A DNA stretch of 64,000 nucleotides from Lysobacteraceae bacterium SCN 69-320 (GCA_001725155.1 MEFP01000009.1:1-64000); one strand, 5' to 3'; positions 52,760-62,365 are shown, numbered from the stretch's first letter. Numbers and translations: made by a program. Notes: a model not told the origin generated them from the letters alone.

Positions 52760-52915
52760 GGGTAATCCTCCGATAGGGCGCGGCCGCGGCCGCGGCGAGG
52801 CGCGCATGGTGAGCGTTCGGCGCCGCCACGCCAAGCCTCGCCGGCAAACCGGCAGGCGAGCGACGGCCGCTGCACACCGACGCCGAGGTTGCGGCCGGAC
52901 TGCTACCATCGCGGC

Positions 52916-54142
52916 ATGGACACGAACTGGGATTGCCTGCTGCTGGACTGCCGGCTCGCGAGCCTCGTCGACAACGGCCGGCCCTACGGACGCATCGACG
53001 ACGCGGCGATCGCCTGGAAAGACGGCCATATCACATTCGCCGGCCCGTGCGCGGAATTGCCGGCTGCTCCCGCCTCGCTGGCGCGTCAGGTCGACTCGCT
53101 GCAGGGCGCCTGGGTCACGCCGGGACTGATCGACTGTCATACCCACCTCGTGTTCGCCGGCGATCGCGCCGCGGAATACGAGCAGCGCCTCAACGGTGCC
53201 AGCTACGAAGAAATCGCGCGCAGCGGCGGCGGAATCAATTCCACCGTGCGCCAGACCCGCGATGCCGCGATCGACGAACTGCTCGTGCAATCGCTGCCGC
53301 GTGCGCAGGCGCTGCGCGCCGACGGCGTGACCACGCTGGAGATCAAGTCGGGCTACGGCCTGAACCTGGCCGGCGAACGCAAGATGCTGCAGGTGGCCCG
53401 ACGCATCGGCGAAGTGCTCGGCATCGGCGTGTGTACGACGTTTCTCGGCGCACACGCGCTGCCGCCGGAATTCGCCGGCAACCAGTCGGGCTATGTCGAC
53501 GAGGTCTGCATCCACATGATGCCGGCGCTCGCGGCCGAAGGGCTCGTCGACGCAGTCGACGCGTTCTGCGAAAAGATCGCCTTCACGACCAGCGAGACAC
53601 GGCGCGTGCTGGAGACCGCGCGCGGTCTGGGCCTGCCGGTCAAGCTGCATGCGGACCAGCTCAGCGACTCCCACGGTGCGGCCCTGGTCGCCGAGTTCCG
53701 CGGCCTGTCCGCCGACCACATCGAATACACCAGCATGGCGGGCGTGAAGGCCATGGCCGCGGCCGGCACCGTTGCCGTGCTGCTGCCCGGCGCATTCCAC
53801 ATGCTGCGCGAGACCCAGTTGCCGCCGGTCGCCGCGCTGCGCGAGCACGGCGTCGCGATGGCGGTGTCCACCGACCTGAATCCGGGCACCTCGCCGCTGC
53901 TGTCGCTGCGCATGGCCATGAGCCTGGCCTGCACCCTGTTCCGGCTCACGCCCGAGGAAGCCCTGCGCGGCACCACCGTGCATGCGGCACGTGCGCTCGG
54001 CCTCGGCGACCGCGGACGCGTCGCGACCGGCCTGCGTGCCGATCTGGCCGTCTGGAACATCAACGAACCGGCCGAGCTGTGCTACTGGCTCGGTGCCGGC
54101 GGCGCGCAGCGCGTCTACGCCGGCGGCCGGCGGCTGATCTGA
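52916..54142 (+). CDS. hutI: Imidazolonepropionase HutI
   Basis: 408 residues. The metal site begins [66 protein letters not shown] and [18 protein letters not shown] are diagnostic for HutI. It hydrolyses imidazolonepropionate to formimidoylglutamate, which HutF then deiminates. The start is the ATG at 52916 ([10 protein letters not shown]); the frame is open nine codons upstream. A TGCTACCAT near 52900 could be an extended -10 box, which would make the transcript nearly leaderless. Confidence 0.96.
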   Translation: MDTNWDCLLLDCRLASLVDNGRPYGRIDDAAIAWKDGHITFAGPCAELPAAPASLARQVDSLQGAWVTPGLIDCHTHLVFAGDRAAEYEQRLNGASYEEIARSGGGINSTVRQTRDAAIDELLVQSLPRAQALRADGVTTLEIKSGYGLNLAGERKMLQVARRIGEVLGIGVCTTFLGAHALPPEFAGNQSGYVDEVCIHMMPALAAEGLVDAVDAFCEKIAFTTSETRRVLETARGLGLPVKLHADQLSDSHGAALVAEFRGLSADHIEYTSMAGVKAMAAAGTVAVLLPGAFHMLRETQLPPVAALREHGVAMAVSTDLNPGTSPLLSLRMAMSLACTLFRLTPEEALRGTTVHAARALGLGDRGRVATGLRADLAVWNINEPAELCYWLGAGGAQRVYAGGRRLI

Positions 54143-54160
54143 GCGGCGGCTTCGCACCAC

Positions 54161-54192
54161 GAAAAAAACCCCGCCGCGGCGGGGTTTTTTCG
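54161..54192. terminator. Bidirectional intrinsic terminator
   Basis: The perfect palindrome CCCCGCCGCGGCGGGG is flanked by an A run before and a T run after (GAAAAAAA ... TTTTTTCG). It ends hutI on the plus strand and the THX ribosomal-protein gene on the minus strand. Confidence 0.95.
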
Positions 54193-54226
54193 TTCAGGCC
54201 GTCGGCCCTGGGCGGGCCGGCGTGGA

Positions 54227-54400
54227 TCAGGCGGCCGGCTTCTTCGCCGCCGGCTTCTTCACCGCAGGAGCGGCCTTCTTCGCGGCCGTCTTGCTGACGG
54301 TCTTCGTCGCCGCATCGGTCTTGATGCCGTGCGGACGGATGTTGCCGTAGCTGCCGGAATAGGTCTTGCCCTTGCGGGTCTTCTTGTCGCCCTTACCCAT
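54227..54400 (-). CDS. 30S ribosomal protein THX
   Basis: 57 residues starting MGKGDKKTRKGKTYSGSYGN, the THX (bTHX) signature of a small basic protein in the head of the 30S subunit. IRPHGIKTD follows, then a tail of lysine/alanine/proline repeats (AAKKAAPAVKKPAAKKPAA) typical of this bacterial order. The gene is too short for usual length cut-offs. The start is supported by GGAG 10 bases upstream; the stop is 35 bases before the terminator at 54161. It is transcribed alone, as far as can be seen. Confidence 0.9.
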   Translation of the reverse strand: MGKGDKKTRKGKTYSGSYGNIRPHGIKTDAATKTVSKTAAKKAAPAVKKPAAKKPAA

Positions 54401-54484
54401 CTCGAATCACTCCAGGAATTGCTTGCAATGGCCGCGTAGCTTACCAGCGCCGCGGCCGGGCGCAAAACCGGGCCCCAGGCGGCC

Positions 54485-55651
54485 TCAGTGGGCGTGGCCG
54501 TGGCCGGAGCAGGCCGGACGCAGGTTGGCTTCCTTCGGCGGCTCGCAGCGCGGCGCATGGCAGTCGACGCCGTCGAGCTGCACGGTCACGTGCTCGATGC
54601 CGAAACGCCGGCGCAGCACGCGGCCGACGGCGAGTATGGCCGCGTCGGGCTGGGTGTCGCCGTTGAGCCGCGCATGCAGGGTCGCGACGCGCACGCCGCC
54701 GGCCAGTTGCCAGACATGGACATGGTGCACGTCGCGCACGCCGGGGACTTCGGCTTCCACGCCCCGCGCGACGTTGGCGACTTCCATGCCGTCGGGCACG
54801 CCTTCCAGCAGGATGTGCGCCGACCGGCGCAGCAGGCGCCAGGCGCTGTTGAGGATCAGCAGCGAGACGAACACCGAGATCGCCGGGTCGGCCCAGAGCC
54901 AGCCGAGATAGCGCACGAGCAGCGCCGCACTGACCGCGCCCAGCGAACCGAGCAGGTCGCCGAGCACATGCAGGCGCGCGCCGGCCGTATTCAGATCGTC
55001 GTGATCGTGCCCGCCGAGCACGCCGAGCACGAGCAGGTTGACCCCCAGGCCGACCAGCGCGATCAGCAGCATCACGCCCGACAGGATGGGCGCCGGCGCA
55101 TGGAAGCGCTGCACGGCCTCGAACAGGATCCAGCCGACCAGGAAGAACTGCGACAGCGCATTGGTATAGCCGACCAGCACCTCCAGGCGCGCATAGCCGA
55201 AGCTGCGCCGCGCGTCGGCCGGACGCTGGGCGAAATGCGCGCCGAGCCAGGCGAACAGCAGGGCCAGCGCGTCGACGAGCATGTGGCCCGCATCGGCAAC
55301 CAGCGCGAGCGAGCCCGACAGCCAGCCACCGACCGCCTCGACGATCAGCATCAGGCTGGTCAGCGCGAACGCGAACATCAGCTTGCGCGTACGCGCCGCG
55401 TCGCTGGCATAGCCGGCCGCATGGCTGCGGCCTTCGTCGTCGAGTTCCGCATGGCTGTGGCCGCGCGCGTCTTCTTGCGCGTGGTCATGGCCGTGCAGGT
55501 GATCGTGATCGTGTGAGGAGTCGTGGCTGCCGGACCGGCCGGGACCGGGGGAATGATCGTGACCGGCCGCCGGCGCGTGCGTGGAAGCATCCGACCTGGA
55601 GGCGGACGCGTGCACAGGCTTGGCGGCAGGCGGTGAAGACGGGCGGTTCAT
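54485..55651 (-). CDS. Cation diffusion facilitator, zinc exporter (CzcD/ZitB-like)
   Basis: 388 residues. A long cytoplasmic N-terminus is packed with histidines (SHDHDHLHGHDHAQ and more). Six membrane helices follow; helix 2 has LVADAGHMLVDALAL and helix 5 has HVLGDLLGSLGAV, the HxxxD metal sites of the family. The C-terminal cytoplasmic domain (VPGVRDVHHVHVWQLAGGVR) and a CSGHGHAH end bind further metal. It exchanges zinc (or cadmium, cobalt) for protons at the inner membrane. It lies 57 bases after the MerC-like gene and close to zur. Confidence 0.95.
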   Translation of the reverse strand: MNRPSSPPAAKPVHASASRSDASTHAPAAGHDHSPGPGRSGSHDSSHDHDHLHGHDHAQEDARGHSHAELDDEGRSHAAGYASDAARTRKLMFAFALTSLMLIVEAVGGWLSGSLALVADAGHMLVDALALLFAWLGAHFAQRPADARRSFGYARLEVLVGYTNALSQFFLVGWILFEAVQRFHAPAPILSGVMLLIALVGLGVNLLVLGVLGGHDHDDLNTAGARLHVLGDLLGSLGAVSAALLVRYLGWLWADPAISVFVSLLILNSAWRLLRRSAHILLEGVPDGMEVANVARGVEAEVPGVRDVHHVHVWQLAGGVRVATLHARLNGDTQPDAAILAVGRVLRRRFGIEHVTVQLDGVDCHAPRCEPPKEANLRPACSGHGHAH

Positions 55652-55708
55652 GAGAAACGCAGATGACGGCGACCGGCCATGCTAGGAACCGCGGCGCCGG
55701 TTACACAA

Positions 55709-56176
55709 TCACCCGTGGCGGCAATTCGCGTCGTGCACATGGGACAGGCGCAGATTCACCAGATGCGCCAGCGCCAGCAGGCTGCCGCCGGTCGTGACGA
55801 GCCAGGCGTGGGTCACGGCCGACTGTTCGAAATCCACGAGCACGCCGGCCAGCAGCAGCGCCAGCGCCGGCAGCAACAGCAGCAGCGCGTTCGCGCGACG
55901 ATGCTTGCGATAGCCCAGCAGCAGCATGACCGTCGCGAGCGAGCAGGCGAACGTGACGAAGGCGCGCTCGATCGCATGGTCGGCCAGCACGGCCAGGCCC
56001 AGCGCCGGCAGCACGGCAATGACGAACGGCAGCAGCGCGCAGTGGATCGCGCACAGGAACGAGGCCGTCGCGCCGAAGCGGTCGGCGACGGCCGCAAAGC
56101 CGCTGAAACGCGTGCGGCGGGCGGCTGTCGGGTCGACGGATGGATCGGAATTCAATTCAACGGCCTCGCACGACAT
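55709..56176 (-). CDS. MerC-domain membrane protein
   Basis: About 155 residues with four hydrophobic helices. The MerC block FGATASFLCAIHCALLPFVI holds a cysteine and a cysteine-histidine pair in the first helix, and the segment HVHDANCRHG ends the protein with further metal ligands. MerC takes mercury across the inner membrane; homologues away from mer genes are thought to handle other metals. Next to zinc genes, a zinc role is likely. The ATG at 56176 was preferred; a GTG at 56188 would add four residues. The promoter region is shared with the ZnuD-like gene. Confidence 0.85.
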   Translation of the reverse strand: MSCEAVELNSDPSVDPTAARRTRFSGFAAVADRFGATASFLCAIHCALLPFVIAVLPALGLAVLADHAIERAFVTFACSLATVMLLLGYRKHRRANALLLLLPALALLLAGVLVDFEQSAVTHAWLVTTGGSLLALAHLVNLRLSHVHDANCRHG

Positions 56177-56226
56177 ACGGGACGGCACCTGGGGGCGGCA
56201 GTGTAGGGCATGACTTCCGACAGGCG

Positions 56227-56261
56227 TTGCCGGGATCAGTTTTGATACTGTATAACATAAC
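56227..56261 (+). promoter_or_regulatory. ZnuD promoter overlapped by a Zur box
   Basis: GATACTGTATAACATAAC at 56244-56261 agrees with the palindromic Zur operator GTTATGTTATAACATAAC at 14 of 18 positions. A -10 box TATAAC (56251-56256) lies inside it, 18 bases from a TTGCCG -35 box at 56227. Zur bound with zinc would cover the -10 box and shut off the receptor gene. It is also only about 70 bases from the divergent MerC-like gene. Confidence 0.75.
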
Positions 56262-56298
56262 TATTCCCGTTGACACCCCTTCCCCTCTGGAGTCGTGC

Positions 56299-58293
56299 AT
56301 GAACAAGAGCGTGCTCGTGCTGGCGATCGCCGCGCTGCTGGGCGCCGGCAACGCCGGCGCATCCCCGGACGCCGATCCGTCCGCCGCCGACGGCGACCGC
56401 AATTCGCCGGAACAGGCGCACAAGCTGGACGAAGTGGAGGTCAGCGCGCTGCCGATCAAGCAGAACGCCGATGACGTGATCGCACCGGTCAGCGTGCTCG
56501 CCGGCGCCGAACTCGACGACGCGAAAGCCGGCACGCTCGGCGAGACCGTGGCCAGGCAGCCCGGCGTGCAGACCACGTATTTCGGCCCTGGCGTGGGCCG
56601 TCCAGTGATTCGCGGTCTCGACGGTCCGCGTGTCGGCGTGCTGTCCAACGGCGCGAGTTCGGGCGACGTGTCCACGGTCAGCCAGGACCATGCGGTCTCG
56701 ATCGAGCCGTTCCTGGCCGATCAGATCGAAGTGCTCAAGGGCCCGGCCACCCTGCTCTACGGCTCGGGCGCGATCGGCGGCGTGGTCAACGTCGTCGACG
56801 GCCGCATTCCCGACAGGCTTCCGGACCGGCCGTTCTCCGGCCGCGCCGAGCTGCGCGGCAACGACGGCGCGAACGAGCGCACGGGCATGGCACGCGTGGA
56901 CATGGCCAGCGGCGATTTCGCGCTGCACGCCGACGGCACCTACCGCGATACCGACGACTACGACGGTCCCCACGGCACGATCGCCAACAGTTTCCTGACC
57001 ACCAAGTCGGGCTCGGTCGGCGGCTCCTGGATTACCGACCGCGGCTTCATCGGCCTGGCCGTCGCGCGCTTTCTCGACCACTACGGCAACCCGGCCGAAC
57101 CCGGCGACCCCGCAGCCGGCGAACCCGGCGTCACCTTGAAGCTCGCGCAGACGCGCTACGACCTCAAGGGCGGCCTCAATCTCGACACGGGCGTGTTCGA
57201 AGCGCTGCGCTTCAATGCAAGCCATACCGACTACGCGCATACCGAATTCGAAGGTGCAGCCGTCGGCACGGTGTTTCTGAGCCAGTCCAACGAAGGTCGC
57301 CTGGAGCTCGTGCAGAGCGAGCTGGCCGGCTGGCGCGGCGCGTTCGGCCTGCAGTTCCTGCGTCGCGACTTCCAGGCCATCGGCGAGGAAGCATTCGTGC
57401 CGCAGACCCTGACGCGCAGCTACGGCCTGTTCGCGATGGAACAGCGCGAATGGGACCGCTTCAAGCTCGATCTCGGCGCGCGCACCGACCGCCAGACCAG
57501 CGATCCGGCCGACGGCCCCAAGCGCAGTTTCTCGCCGCTGAGCCTGTCGGCCGGTGCCGCGTTCAAGCTCGCCGAGGGCTGGCATCTGAACCTCAATCTC
57601 GACCGCGCCCAGCGCGCGCCGGCCGAAGAGGAACTGTTCGCCCACGGCCCGCACGTGGCGACCGAATCGTTCGAAGTCGGCCTGCCGAGCGCGACCAAGG
57701 AAACCTCCAACCAGTTCGAGCTCGGCCTGCATTTCCACAGCACGTTCGTCGATGCGAAGGTGTCGGGCTACGTCAACCGCTTCAATGACTACATCTATCT
57801 GGCCGACACCGGCGAGACCGAAGACGGCCTGCCGCTGCGCCAGTGGTCGCAGGCCGACGCGCGCTTCCACGGCTTCGAGGGCGAGGCCGTGTTCAAGCTG
57901 TCGGAAGGTCCGAGCGGTCATTACGACCTGCGCGTCTGGGGCGACACCGTGCGTGCCAGGCTCGACGACGGCGGCAATCTGCCGCGCCTCGCGCCGGCAC
58001 GCGCCGGCGTCGATCTCAAGTGGTCGGCCGATGCCTGGCGCGCGAGCGTCGGCGCGGCGCACTACTTCTCGCAGGACCGCACGGCCGCCTTCGAAACGAC
58101 TACCGACGGCTTCACCCTCGTCAACGCGCACCTGAGCTATACCCTGGACAGCGGCGGCACGACGAGCTGGGAGTTCTTCGCCGACGGCACCAACCTGAGC
58201 AATCAGACGGCGCGTCTGTCCACGTCCTACATCAAGGACAAGGCGCCGCTGCCGGGCCGCGCGATCGCATTCGGCGTGCGCGCGTTCTTCTAG
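56299..58293 (+). CDS. TonB-dependent zinc receptor (ZnuD-like)
   Basis: 664 residues. Signal peptide MNKSVLVLAIAALLGAGNAG; TonB-box-like LDEVEVSALPI; plug domain with PGVGRPVIRGLDGPRVGVLS, then QDHAVSIEPFLADQIEVLKG and PATLLYGSGAIGGVVNVVDG; and a barrel ending RAIAFGVRAFF with a terminal phenylalanine. The plug sequence (RGLDGPRVxVL, SVSPDHA-like region) is that of the ZnuD / zinc-piracy receptor family. It brings zinc into the periplasm using TonB energy. Histidine-rich loops are modest (TDYAHTEFEG, LHFHSTFV). A Zur box lies in its promoter and two hairpins follow the stop. Confidence 0.9.
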   Translation: MNKSVLVLAIAALLGAGNAGASPDADPSAADGDRNSPEQAHKLDEVEVSALPIKQNADDVIAPVSVLAGAELDDAKAGTLGETVARQPGVQTTYFGPGVGRPVIRGLDGPRVGVLSNGASSGDVSTVSQDHAVSIEPFLADQIEVLKGPATLLYGSGAIGGVVNVVDGRIPDRLPDRPFSGRAELRGNDGANERTGMARVDMASGDFALHADGTYRDTDDYDGPHGTIANSFLTTKSGSVGGSWITDRGFIGLAVARFLDHYGNPAEPGDPAAGEPGVTLKLAQTRYDLKGGLNLDTGVFEALRFNASHTDYAHTEFEGAAVGTVFLSQSNEGRLELVQSELAGWRGAFGLQFLRRDFQAIGEEAFVPQTLTRSYGLFAMEQREWDRFKLDLGARTDRQTSDPADGPKRSFSPLSLSAGAAFKLAEGWHLNLNLDRAQRAPAEEELFAHGPHVATESFEVGLPSATKETSNQFELGLHFHSTFVDAKVSGYVNRFNDYIYLADTGETEDGLPLRQWSQADARFHGFEGEAVFKLSEGPSGHYDLRVWGDTVRARLDDGGNLPRLAPARAGVDLKWSADAWRASVGAAHYFSQDRTAAFETTTDGFTLVNAHLSYTLDSGGTTSWEFFADGTNLSNQTARLSTSYIKDKAPLPGRAIAFGVRAFF

Positions 58294-58298
58294 TACGG

Positions 58299-58400
58299 CG
58301 GCTTCGCGCCGGCGCGAAGCCGGCGCAGGGAACTCCGGGGCTCCACACCCTCCGAGGGGCGGCCGGACGAACGGGGCGCTTCGTGCGCCCCGTTTTCTTT
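58299..58400 (+). terminator. Palindrome and intrinsic terminator after the ZnuD-like gene
   Basis: A perfect 24-base palindrome built from CGGCTTCGCGCC and its complement lies at 58299-58322. It is followed at 58371-58393 by ACGGGGCGC / GCGCCCCGT (9-bp stem, five-base loop) and then TTTCTTT. The second is a good intrinsic terminator for the receptor gene. The neighbouring zur gene converges on it. Confidence 0.85.
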
Positions 58401-58439
58401 CATCGGGAACAATCGCTGCGGCTGCAGACCCGTCGGCTG

Positions 58440-58943
58440 TCAGCTCTTGCCGGCGCAACCGGCGCAGACCCCATGCACTTCCAGGGTCTGCGCACGCGGC
58501 CGGAAGCCGTGTTCGCGCGCCTGGGCGCTGAGCAGCGCGGCGACGCCGTCGTCGCAGATCTCGATCGCGCCGGCGCAGACGTCGCAGATCAGGAACGGCA
58601 CCTGATGCGCTTCCTCCGGGTGATGGCAGGACACGTAGGCGTTGATGGATTCGAGCTTGTGGATGAAGCTGTTTTCGAGCAGGAAGTCGAGCGCGCGGTA
58701 GACGGTTGGCGGCGCGGCGCCGGCGCGTTCGTCCTTGAGGCGGTCGAGCAGATCGTAGGCCTTCACCGGCTTGTCGCTGGCCGCGATCATTTCGAGCACG
58801 CGCAGGCGCAGCGGCGTCAGGCGCAGGCCGCGCGCTTCGCAGGCGTCGGCAACAACGCGCACGAACGCCGCTGCATCGTGGCGGTGCTCGTGCAGGCCGT
58901 GCTTGTGGCCGGCGTCGTGATCGTGGTCGTGCGCTTGGCTCAT
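58440..58943 (-). CDS. zur: Zinc uptake regulator Zur
   Basis: A 167-residue Fur-family repressor. A histidine-rich start (HDHDHDAGHKHGLHEHRHD) is followed by the winged helix (LRLTPLRLRVLEMIAASDKP, PPTVYRALDFLLENSF) and the metal-binding dimer domain with CHHPEE, FLICDVCAG and CAGC (structural zinc cysteine pairs). The pattern, including the IHKLESINAYVSC segment, is Zur rather than Fur. It represses uptake when zinc is plentiful; in Xanthomonas it also activates a CDF exporter gene. It lies 25 bases downstream of pmbA and may be read through from it. Confidence 0.93.
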   Translation of the reverse strand: MSQAHDHDHDAGHKHGLHEHRHDAAAFVRVVADACEARGLRLTPLRLRVLEMIAASDKPVKAYDLLDRLKDERAGAAPPTVYRALDFLLENSFIHKLESINAYVSCHHPEEAHQVPFLICDVCAGAIEICDDGVAALLSAQAREHGFRPRAQTLEVHGVCAGCAGKS

Positions 58944-58968
58944 GGCCGGATCATAGCAGCGGCGCGGT

Positions 58969-60321
58969 TCAGGCCCCGGCCACCGTCATGCGCTCGACGA
59001 GGATGGAGCCGCACAGCAGATGCGAACGCGGGTCCACGTCGCTGCCGATCGCCACGATGTTGGCGTAGACGTCGCGCAGGTTGGCCGCGATCGTGATTTC
59101 CTCGACCGGGTAGGCGATGACGCCGTTCTCGACCCAGAAGCCGACTGCGCCGCGCGAATAGTCGCCGGTCACGCCGTTGACGCCCTGCCCCATCAATTGC
59201 GTCACCAGCAGGCCGGTGCCGAGGCGGCGCAGCATCGCCTCGAAATCATCGCCGCCGCCGCGTACGAGCAGGTTGTGCACGCCGCCGGCGTTGCCGGTGG
59301 ACGACAGTCCGAGCTTGCGCGCCGAATAGCTGGACAGCAGGTAGCGCTGCAGCACGCCGGCTTCGACGAGCGCACTGCGCCGCGTCTGCACGCCTTCGGC
59401 GTCGAACGCGGCCGAACCGTGACCGCGCGGCAGAAACGGATCTTCGATCAGGTCGACGAAGTCCGGCAGGATGCGCTGGCCGCAGGCGTTCAGCAGGAAG
59501 CTGGCCTTGCGGTACAGCGCGCCGCCGCTGACCGCATTGAGCAGATGGCCGATCAGACCGCGCGCGACTTCGGGCGCGAACAGCACCGGACACTGGCGCG
59601 TCGTCAGGGTCTGCGCCCCCAGGCGCGACAGCACGCGCTCGGCGGCCTTGCGGCCGATCGCGGCCGCGGGGCCGAAATCCTCCGCCGCGCGCACCGAGTC
59701 GTACCAGTAGTCGCTCTGCATGCCGGCTTCGTCGCCGGCCAGCAGCGAAACCGACAGCATGTGCCGGGTACCGCGCTCCCGGCCGGTGAAGCCGTGCGAG
59801 TTCGCATACACGGCCAGCGCCTGGCCGGCCTGTACCGAGGCGCCCTCGGAATTGGTGATGCCGGCGACCGCACGCCCGGCGTCCTCGATCTCCAGGCCCA
59901 GGGCGATCGCGCGTTCGACGTCGATATCCCAGGGATGCCAGAGGTCGAGATCGGGAAAGCGCGTCGCCATGCGCGCCGCATCGGCCAGACCGGCGGCCGC
60001 ATCGGCCTCGGTATAGCGCGCGATCGCGCAGGCCTGCTCGACGGTCTTGGCGATGGAGTCCGGATTCAGATCGGCCGTGCTGGCCGAACCCTTGCGCTTG
60101 TCGAAATACACGGTCACGCCGAACGAACGGTCGCGCGTGTGTTCGATGGTCTCGGTCTCGCCGAGACGCACGCTGACGTTCAGGCCCACGTCGACGCTGG
60201 CGGCGACTTCCGCTTCGTCGGCGCCGGCGGCCCTGCAGCGCCGCAGCACGTCTTCGGCGACTTCGGCGAGCCGGTCCAGCTCGGCCAGACTGGCGTCCTT
60301 GTTGGCGATCTCTGCACTCAC
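58969..60321 (-). CDS. pmbA: Metalloprotease subunit PmbA (TldE)
   Basis: 450 residues. Conserved stretches include RDRSFGVTVYFDKRKGSAST, WHPWDIDVERA, AVYANSHGFTG, LFAPEVARGLIGHLLNAVSG, GNAGGVHNLLVRGG and MGQGVNGVTGDYSRGAVGFW, followed by EEITIAANLRDVYANI. PmbA pairs with TldD to form a heterodimeric protease in which TldD holds the zinc site; together they mature microcin B17 and degrade the CcdA antitoxin in E. coli. It starts with GTG behind GGAAGAA and is divergent from darP across 39 bases. TldD is in the same block. Confidence 0.97.
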   Translation of the reverse strand: MSAEIANKDASLAELDRLAEVAEDVLRRCRAAGADEAEVAASVDVGLNVSVRLGETETIEHTRDRSFGVTVYFDKRKGSASTADLNPDSIAKTVEQACAIARYTEADAAAGLADAARMATRFPDLDLWHPWDIDVERAIALGLEIEDAGRAVAGITNSEGASVQAGQALAVYANSHGFTGRERGTRHMLSVSLLAGDEAGMQSDYWYDSVRAAEDFGPAAAIGRKAAERVLSRLGAQTLTTRQCPVLFAPEVARGLIGHLLNAVSGGALYRKASFLLNACGQRILPDFVDLIEDPFLPRGHGSAAFDAEGVQTRRSALVEAGVLQRYLLSSYSARKLGLSSTGNAGGVHNLLVRGGGDDFEAMLRRLGTGLLVTQLMGQGVNGVTGDYSRGAVGFWVENGVIAYPVEEITIAANLRDVYANIVAIGSDVDPRSHLLCGSILVERMTVAGA

Positions 60322-60360
60322 AGCCTATTCTTCCCTTCTTTGCCGGCACTGCCCCACGTC

Positions 60361-60909
60361 ATGCGCGAACACGACGACGATTTTTCCGACGACGGCGACG
60401 ACTCGCCCAGCCGCAGCCAGCGGCGCCGCGACGCGCTGGCCGTTTTCGAGCTGGCCGAACGTCTGGTCGCACTGACCGATGCGCAGCTCTCCCAGCTCAC
60501 GCTGGACGAGGACATCCGCGACGAGGTGGAAAAGACCCGTCGCGTGACCCAGCAGATCGCGCGCAAGCGCCAGATCCAGTACCTCGCCAAGATCCTGCGC
60601 CGGCGCGAGGACGAACTGCCGGCGCTGCGCGCCCAGCTCGACCACGACCGCCAGCTCGCCCGGCGCGAGACCGCCGAGCTGCATCGGCTGGAGGAATGGC
60701 GCGAACGCCTGATCGCCGACGGCGACGAGGCGCTGGCGCAGCTGCTCAACCTGTTTCCGGCCGCCGACCGCCAGCACCTGCGCCAGCTCGCGCGCCAGGC
60801 GCGGGTCGAACGCAACGAGAACCGGCCGCCGCATGCATTCCGCGAGCTGTTCCGCGAACTGCGCGAGCTGTTCGGCGACGACAGGACCGGCGACGTCGCC
60901 GAGGAATGA
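60361..60909 (+). CDS. darP: Ribosome biogenesis protein DarP (YjgA, DUF615)
   Basis: 182 residues, helical and highly charged. The opening DDDFSDDGDDSPSRSQRRRD, the core QLSQLTLDEDIRDEVEKTRR and VTQQIARKRQIQYLAKILRR, and the end ENRPPHAFRELFRELRELF are the DUF615 hallmarks. The E. coli protein binds late 50S assembly intermediates and helps fold the peptidyl-transferase region. The yjgA-pmbA divergent pair is conserved across gammaproteobacteria. It converges on tldD with 13 bases between. Confidence 0.96.
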   Translation: MREHDDDFSDDGDDSPSRSQRRRDALAVFELAERLVALTDAQLSQLTLDEDIRDEVEKTRRVTQQIARKRQIQYLAKILRRREDELPALRAQLDHDRQLARRETAELHRLEEWRERLIADGDEALAQLLNLFPAADRQHLRQLARQARVERNENRPPHAFRELFRELRELFGDDRTGDVAEE

Positions 60910-60922
60910 AGCGGCGCTGCCG

Positions 60923-62365
60923 TCACGCGGCCGTCCCGCCGACGGTGATGCCGTCGATCTTCAGCGTGGGCTGACCGACGCCGACCGGCACGCTCTGCCC
61001 TTCCTTGCCGCAGACGCCGACGCCTTCGTCCAGGCGCAGATCGTTGCCGATCATGCTGATGCGATTCATGACGTCCGGACCGGAGCCGACCAGCGTTGCG
61101 CCCTTGACCGGCCGCGTGATGCGGCCGTCCTCGATCAGATACGCCTCGCTGGCCGAGAACGTGAAGCGGCCATTCGTGATGTCGACCTGGCCGCCGCCGA
61201 AATTGACCGCATACAGGCCGCGCTTGACCGAACCGATGATCTCGGCCGGATCGTGCGCACCGGCCAGCATGTAGGTATTCGTCATGCGCGGCATCGGCAG
61301 ATGGGCGAACGACTCGCGCCGGCCGTTGCCGGTCGGCTGCATGCCCATCAGGCGCGCATTGAGCTTGTCCTGCATGTAGCCGCGCAGGATGCCGTCCTCG
61401 ATCAGCACCGTGCTTTCGGTGGGCACACCCTCGTCGTCGACGTTGAGCGAACCACGGCGCCCCGCCAGGGTACCGTCGTCGACGACGGTGACGCCGGGCG
61501 CGGCGACGCGCTGGCCCAGGCGTCCGGAAAACGCCGAGGTGCCCTTGCGGTTGAAATCGCCTTCGAGGCCGTGGCCGACGGCTTCGTGCAGCAGTACGCC
61601 GGGCCAGCCCGGGCCGAGCACGACCGGCATGCTGCCGGCCGGCGCGTCCACCGCGTCCAGATTGACGAGCGCAAGACGCACCGCTTCGCGCGCCCAGGCC
61701 TGGGCGCGGCCGCCGGCCAGCAGCTCGGCGTAGTCGTAGCGACCGCCGCCGCCGGCACTGGCGCTTTCGCGCCGGCCGTTCTGCTCGGCGATGACCTGCA
61801 CGTTGAATCGCACGAGCGGCCGCACGTCGGCGGCCAGGGTGCCGTCAGCTGCGGCGACGAGCACGGTATCCATGCCCGCGGCGATGCTGACGATGACCTG
61901 GCTCACGCGCGGATCCAGCGCGCGCGCATAGGCGTCGATCTCGCGCAGCACGGCGATCTTGTCGGCGCTGCCGAGACTGTCGATCGGGTCGATCGGCCGG
62001 TACAGCGAACGCGTATTGCCGATGGCGAGCGCGCGGCCGACGCCGTTGGCGCCGGCCTTGGCCACCGCGCGCGCGGCGCCGGCGGCTTCGAGCAGCTGCG
62101 GCAGCACGATCTCGTCGGAATAGGCGAAGCCGGTCTTTTCACCGGCCAGCGCGCGCACGCCGACGCCCTGCTCGATCGAGTGATTGCCTTCCTTGACGAT
62201 GCCGTCCTCGAGCAGCCAGTACTCCGAACGCGCATGCTGGAAATACAGATCGGCCGCATCAATGCCGGGCCCGAGCAGTCGCGCGAACACGCGATCGAGT
62301 TCCTGCGTGGACAGGCCGCCCGGGCGCAACAGACGTTCGCTCGCTTGCGCGATCATGGCATTCAT
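60923..62365 (-). CDS. tldD: Metalloprotease TldD
   Basis: 480 residues. The zinc motif [20 protein letters not shown] (HExxxH) is intact. Family blocks include [80 protein letters not shown] and [20 protein letters not shown]. It is the catalytic partner of PmbA and unwinds and cuts small peptides such as microcin precursors and CcdA. The start was placed at [13 protein letters not shown] (62365); MIAQ at 62356 is equally possible. It follows the macro-domain gene by 118 bases. Confidence 0.97.
   Translation of the reverse strand: MNAMIAQASERLLRPGGLSTQELDRVFARLLGPGIDAADLYFQHARSEYWLLEDGIVKEGNHSIEQGVGVRALAGEKTGFAYSDEIVLPQLLEAAGAARAVAKAGANGVGRALAIGNTRSLYRPIDPIDSLGSADKIAVLREIDAYARALDPRVSQVIVSIAAGMDTVLVAAADGTLAADVRPLVRFNVQVIAEQNGRRESASAGGGGRYDYAELLAGGRAQAWAREAVRLALVNLDAVDAPAGSMPVVLGPGWPGVLLHEAVGHGLEGDFNRKGTSAFSGRLGQRVAAPGVTVVDDGTLAGRRGSLNVDDEGVPTESTVLIEDGILRGYMQDKLNARLMGMQPTGNGRRESFAHLPMPRMTNTYMLAGAHDPAEIIGSVKRGLYAVNFGGGQVDITNGRFTFSASEAYLIEDGRITRPVKGATLVGSGPDVMNRISMIGNDLRLDEGVGVCGKEGQSVPVGVGQPTLKIDGITVGGTAA

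Noticed and set aside
56236-58458. A 740-codon minus-strand frame opposite the ZnuD-like receptor
   Set aside because: It spans the Zur box and both hairpins, has no recognisable domain and conflicts with a strongly supported receptor gene.
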